64,000 nucleotides of DNA. Source: Marinosulfonomonas sp. Lineage in GTDB: Bacteria > Pseudomonadota > Alphaproteobacteria > Rhodobacterales > Rhodobacteraceae. Location of the stretch: contig JALSRG010000118.1 of NCBI GenBank assembly GCA_026984915.1, positions 1-64,000 of the forward strand, given 5' to 3'. Every line of letters starts with the position of its first letter. The stretch's first letter is position 1. Under the pieces are notes generated by a model. It did not search any database, was not told the origin of the DNA, and was given only the letters and a program-made list of their open reading frames with translations. Shown here piece by piece: positions 60,689-64,000 of this stretch. The translations under genes and the position numbers were made by a program.

Positions 60689-60743
60689 CCATTGTTTTCC
60701 AGAATGTCCCATGGGGTCAGACGTGGTATTCTGGAAGGGAAAC

Positions 60744-62336
60744 ATGCAATCATTCACTCCGACGGCTTGGCTTTTCATGATTACGGTATCGTTCATGATT
60801 GCGGTGGTTTCCTTATGGCTTCTCTCCCTTTGGAGCAGACAGAAAATCCGTCCGGCGGGGATTCCCGCAGAGGAGACGGCGGTTTTTCTGTTTGACGATA
60901 CAGAACTGATTGACGTTACACCCGTTGCTCAGCGTCTTTTGGATAACGGACCCGACTGTATCGATGACTGGAACCGGTTTCTCGCCATTTTTTTACCGCG
61001 TTTTCCAAACCTTCAGAAGGTGCTGGGGCAAGCCGGCGGCGTAGATTCCAGCATTCTTGCCGCAGGCGATTCAGCGGATCATACCCGGCTTGAAGTGCGG
61101 CGATGGCGTGGCCTGACGCGAATTTCGCTGCTCCCCGAGCGGCAGGGCAATCAGGAAGAGACCCTTGATCAGGTCAGCCTTGCGGCGCTGGAAAATGAAC
61201 TGTGCGTCCTCAGGCAGACAGCCGAACAAGCGCCCTTTCCTGCCTGGAAGGTCGATGATTCGGGCCAGATTGTCTGGGCAAACAGGGCCTATCTGACCTT
61301 GCTGGAAAGGCTGTACCCTACGGATGATTCTACCAGAGCCTGGCCGCCGCGCCTGCTTTTCCCACCGGCAAATCTCATGTCAGAGGCGGTCGACAACCGC
61401 GCGCGGCGCTACGCGATCAAGGCGCCACAACTGAAAGAGGGCCGGCTGTGGTTTGAATGCTATTCCAAACGCGTGAAAGGCGGCATTCTGCAATTTGCGA
61501 CAGAGGCAGATTCGATCGTGCGGGCAGAAACGTCGCTGAGGAATTTCATCCAGACACTTTCTCTGACATTCGCCCATTTGCCAACCGGTCTGGCCATATT
61601 CGACCGTAAGCGGCAACTGACCCTGTTCAACCCTGCCCTGACAGATCTGCTTTCACTGCCAATTGATTTTCTGAGCTCGCGCCCGACCCTGAATGCCTTC
61701 CTGAATCTGCTGCGCGAAAAGCGCATGATACCGGAACCGAAAGACTACAAAAGCTGGTGCCTGCAAATGGAGGACCTTGAAGCCAAGGCCGAGAACGGGA
61801 CTTACGAAGAAATCTGGAACCTGCCGGGAGGCCAGACCTACCGGATTGTCGGGCGCCCGCACCCGGATGGGGCAGTGGCCTTTTTGTTTGAGGATATCAG
61901 CGCCGAGATGTCGCTGACCCGACGCTTCCGGTCGCAGCTTGAAATCGGTCAGGCGGTTGTTGACAGTTTCAACGAAGCTGTTGCCGTGTTTTCGACTGCA
62001 GGCGTTTTGATATATTCCAACACGGCCTATGCCGAACTGTGGGGGGTCGATCCGGAATCCGTATTTGGGGAAATGACATTCAGCGATGCCGTCGGGCATT
62101 GGAAAGCCCTGTGCGACCCAAGCCCGGTTTGGGACGCCGCACAACAATTCCTCGGTCGATACAGTGATCGTGTTGCCATGGGGAAAACCGTTCGGATGAA
62201 GGACGGCCGCTGCCTTGCCTGCCGGCTGGCTCCCCTGCCGGGCGGAGCATCCCTGATCGGGTTTTCAGATGCTGTCGCCGCGCAGCCCACAGATCTGCAA
62301 GGGCAAAAAGAGGGGGCCCTGCCTGTCAAAAGCTGA
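60744..62336 (+). CDS. divL: PAS-domain signalling protein, DivL candidate
   Basis: A 530-residue protein: one N-terminal membrane helix (FMITVSFMIAVVSLWLLSLW), then PAS-like domains at about 175-230 (PFPAWKVDDSGQIVWANRAY), 285-340 (LPTGLAIFDRKRQLTLFNPA) and 410-490 (FNEAVAVFSTAGVLIYSNTA). No histidine-kinase or ATPase motifs follow. In Rhodobacter capsulatus the PAS protein DivL acts on the CtrA phosphorelay, and as far as I recall it lies near regB; the perfect CtrA site upstream supports the link. The start at 60744 follows GGAAGGGAAAC; an ATG 33 bp upstream is the alternative. Confidence 0.7.
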   Translation: MQSFTPTAWLFMITVSFMIAVVSLWLLSLWSRQKIRPAGIPAEETAVFLFDDTELIDVTPVAQRLLDNGPDCIDDWNRFLAIFLPRFPNLQKVLGQAGGVDSSILAAGDSADHTRLEVRRWRGLTRISLLPERQGNQEETLDQVSLAALENELCVLRQTAEQAPFPAWKVDDSGQIVWANRAYLTLLERLYPTDDSTRAWPPRLLFPPANLMSEAVDNRARRYAIKAPQLKEGRLWFECYSKRVKGGILQFATEADSIVRAETSLRNFIQTLSLTFAHLPTGLAIFDRKRQLTLFNPALTDLLSLPIDFLSSRPTLNAFLNLLREKRMIPEPKDYKSWCLQMEDLEAKAENGTYEEIWNLPGGQTYRIVGRPHPDGAVAFLFEDISAEMSLTRRFRSQLEIGQAVVDSFNEAVAVFSTAGVLIYSNTAYAELWGVDPESVFGEMTFSDAVGHWKALCDPSPVWDAAQQFLGRYSDRVAMGKTVRMKDGRCLACRLAPLPGGASLIGFSDAVAAQPTDLQGQKEGALPVKS

Positions 62337-62376
62337 TCCGTCTTGCGAACGCCGCGAACTGCGCTAAGGTCGCCCC

Positions 62377-62856
62377 ATGTCGGGGCCACATTTGACACTT
62401 ACCCTCAACAGTGAGGAGGATACCGCTCGGCTGGGCCAACGGATGGCGCAGCTGCTAAAGCCGGGTGATGTCTTGCTGTTGCAAGGTCCGGTCGGGGCCG
62501 GAAAAACCTTCTTCGCCCGCAGCCTGATTCTATCGCTTCTGAGCAAACCGGAAGACGTCCCATCTCCGACATTTACACTTGTACAAACCTATGAGGCACC
62601 AGCGTTTGAAATCTGGCATTGTGACCTCTACCGCCTGACCTGCCCGGAGGAAGTGCTTGAACTGGGCCTTGAGAATGCAATGGATAGTGCGGTTTGTCTT
62701 ATTGAATGGCCCGAACGTCTGGGCGGGTTCACGCCGGACAAGGCACTGACCCTGACGTTTGAAACGGGCGATGGCGAAAACTGCCGGAATGTAACCCTTT
62801 CATCGACGGATCCGCGCTGGAATACCCGAGTCGAGACTGTGCATGACCTGTCGTAG
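62377..62856 (+). CDS. tsaE: tRNA threonylcarbamoylation ATPase TsaE
   Basis: A 159-residue ATPase that cycles the TsaBD complex. The P-loop is LLQGPVGAGKTFFARSLILS, followed by PSPTFTLVQTYEAPAFEIWH, YRLTCPEEVLELGLENAM and the Trp-rich LIEWPERLG motif. Its partner tsaD is at 34334-35431. The gene overlaps amgK by 14 bp. Confidence 0.95.
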   Translation: MSGPHLTLTLNSEEDTARLGQRMAQLLKPGDVLLLQGPVGAGKTFFARSLILSLLSKPEDVPSPTFTLVQTYEAPAFEIWHCDLYRLTCPEEVLELGLENAMDSAVCLIEWPERLGGFTPDKALTLTFETGDGENCRNVTLSSTDPRWNTRVETVHDLS

Positions 62857-63868
62857 CGCGCAGATCAGGGCCTTTCTTGCAGATGCCGGCTGGGAAACCG
62901 CCAAACGAACCGCCTTTGCCGGCGATGCGTCAAACCGGCGATACGAACGCCTGCTGCGTACCCGCGATGGCGCGCGGGCTTTCCTTATGGACGCCGCACC
63001 GTCGAGCGGAGAGAATGTGGATGCGTTTGTGCGCATTGCCAAACACCTGCAAGCCATCGGGCTCAGCCCGCCGACCATTCTGGCACAGGACATCCGGCAT
63101 GGTCTTTTACTGCTGGAGGATTTGGGGGATGCACTGTTTGCAGCCGAGATCAGGAAAACGCCTTCCCGGGAAAAGGAATTGTATTTGGCGGCGGTGGGTG
63201 TGCTTGCCGAAGTTCACAAACATGCGGCACCAACATGGATACCAGCCTATACGCCAGACGTCATGGCCCGCTGCATTGCCCCGGTGTTTGATTGGTACCT
63301 TGCTGAAAGCTCTGGCGCCATTTCACAGGAAAAAGAAGCGTGTACCGCAGAGCTAGAGACTGTTTTGCAAAACTCGCCCGTGACAAACCCGGTTCTGGTG
63401 CTGCGCGATTATCATGCCGAAAACCTTTTGTGGCTGCCCGATCGCCACGGAGTCAAGCGCGTCGGGATTCTGGATTTTCAGGATGCTGTGCGCGGTCACC
63501 CGGTTTATGATCTGGTTTCCCTGCTGGAAGATGCGCGCCGCGATGTTGGCGAACCTACCCGCAGCGCCGCGATCCGCAGATTTGCCGCGTTGACGGGCCA
63601 GAAGGAGGCCGACATTCTGAAAGAAATGGCGGCACAGGGGGCACAGCGAAATCTGCGTATTCTGGGGGTATTTGCACGCCTCTGTATCAAATCGGGGCGG
63701 CCGGCCTATGTCGGGCTTTTGCCGCGGGTCTGGCACCATCTGATGCGTGATCTGTCGCATCCGGCACTGGCCGATCTTCGGCAAATTGTCATGCGCACCC
63801 TGCCCGCACCGACACCAGAAACCATAAAAAGATTGAAAGCACGATGCCCAGAACACCGAAATCCCTGA
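62843..63868 (+). CDS. amgK: N-acetylmuramate/N-acetylglucosamine 1-kinase AmgK
   Basis: A 341-residue aminoglycoside-phosphotransferase-fold kinase. The catalytic loop is LVLRDYHAENLLWLPD and the metal-binding Asp is in GILDFQDAVRGHPVYDL, then LVSLLEDARRDV. AmgK phosphorylates recovered MurNAc at C1, in the recycling route that bypasses MurA and confers intrinsic fosfomycin tolerance where it is known. Gene order tsaE-amgK-murU is conserved; overlaps with both neighbours suggest coupling. Confidence 0.92.
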   Translation: MTCRSAQIRAFLADAGWETAKRTAFAGDASNRRYERLLRTRDGARAFLMDAAPSSGENVDAFVRIAKHLQAIGLSPPTILAQDIRHGLLLLEDLGDALFAAEIRKTPSREKELYLAAVGVLAEVHKHAAPTWIPAYTPDVMARCIAPVFDWYLAESSGAISQEKEACTAELETVLQNSPVTNPVLVLRDYHAENLLWLPDRHGVKRVGILDFQDAVRGHPVYDLVSLLEDARRDVGEPTRSAAIRRFAALTGQKEADILKEMAAQGAQRNLRILGVFARLCIKSGRPAYVGLLPRVWHHLMRDLSHPALADLRQIVMRTLPAPTPETIKRLKARCPEHRNP

Positions 63869-64000
63869 TGTTGTTCGCTGCCGGTTTCGGGACACGCATG
63901 GGTGACCTGACAAAAACCAGGCCAAAGCCGCTTGTCCCGGTTGGCGGGCGTCCGCTGGTCGATTACGCCCTGGATGTTGCCGCCGGGGCAGGTGTTTCGC
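63844..64000 (+). CDS. murU: MurU-type nucleotidyltransferase (partial)
   Basis: The first 52 codons before the right edge. It starts MPRTPKSLMLFAAGFGTRMG and has LTKTRPKPLVPVGGRPLVDY, the nucleotide-sugar pyrophosphorylase signature. MurU converts MurNAc-1-phosphate to UDP-MurNAc after AmgK. It overlaps amgK by 25 bp. The C-terminal part is outside the window. Confidence 0.9.
   Translation, partial: MPRTPKSLMLFAAGFGTRMGDLTKTRPKPLVPVGGRPLVDYALDVAAGAGVS

Noticed and set aside
1-64000. CRISPR arrays, prophage or intact insertion sequences
   Set aside because: No spaced repeat series, integrase, phage structural genes or intact transposase were seen.

Overview
The window looks like the chromosome of an alphaproteobacterium of the order Rhodobacterales (Roseobacter/Rhodobacter relatives). 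The reasons are: a flagellar cluster with flaF and flbT; the RegB | Sco-RegA arrangement known from Rhodobacter; a mitofilin (Mic60-like) gene between hemD and hemY; a DUF2853 protein; and moderately high GC with Rhodobacterales-like protein sequences. These assignments come from recognising protein families by eye; no database search was possible.

Layout. (1) Positions 1-30,300 are one flagellar cluster in blocks of alternating strand: a partial fliK-like gene (minus, cut by the left edge); rod-binding protein, FlgN-like, flagellin, flaF, flbT and DUF1217 (plus); fliI (minus); flgB-flgC-fliE-fliQ-flgF-flgG-flgA-flgH and a FliL-like gene (plus); a long minus block fliL, DUF6468, MotE-like, motA, a large periplasmic TPR protein, lytic transglycosylase, flhA, fliR, flhB and a coiled-coil protein; then fliF-fliH-fliN-fliP, motB and flgE-flgK-flgL-flgI (plus). 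fliG, fliM and flgD are not in the window. (2) 30,379-37,100 holds tRNA-Thr(CGT), the minus hemD-mic60-hemY unit and the divergent tsaD-gpsA-YciI-EVE unit. (3) 37,100-42,100 holds a candidate small RNA, DUF2853, a secreted CAP-domain protein, a small secreted protein and a YjbF/YjbH polysaccharide pair. (4) 42,178-50,200 is an iron-type ABC importer facing a two-component system. (5) 50,221-55,960 holds a HAD phosphatase, an NDP-sugar epimerase, a sugar-phosphate transferase, ahcY, an HD hydrolase and small hypothetical genes. (6) 56,065-64,000 holds a LysR regulator, a GNAT acetyltransferase, a lipoprotein, the redox regulators regA/sco/regB, a PAS protein resembling DivL, tsaE, amgK and the start of murU.

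How it fits together. Motifs of the CtrA type (two TTAA-like half sites 7 bp apart) occur in front of several flagellar units. A perfect copy precedes the PAS/DivL-like gene at 60,744, so motility and the CtrA phosphorelay may be wired together in this window. tsaD and tsaE both serve tRNA t6A synthesis, and amgK-murU serves cell-wall sugar recycling. RegB/RegA with Sco links redox sensing to cytochrome oxidase assembly. The most interesting unexplained items are: the structured ~105-nt minus-strand transcript candidate near 37.2 kb; a ~27-bp inverted repeat in front of flgE; a hairpin that places the ahcY ribosome binding site in its loop; and the MotE-like/DUF6468/TPR motor-accessory genes.
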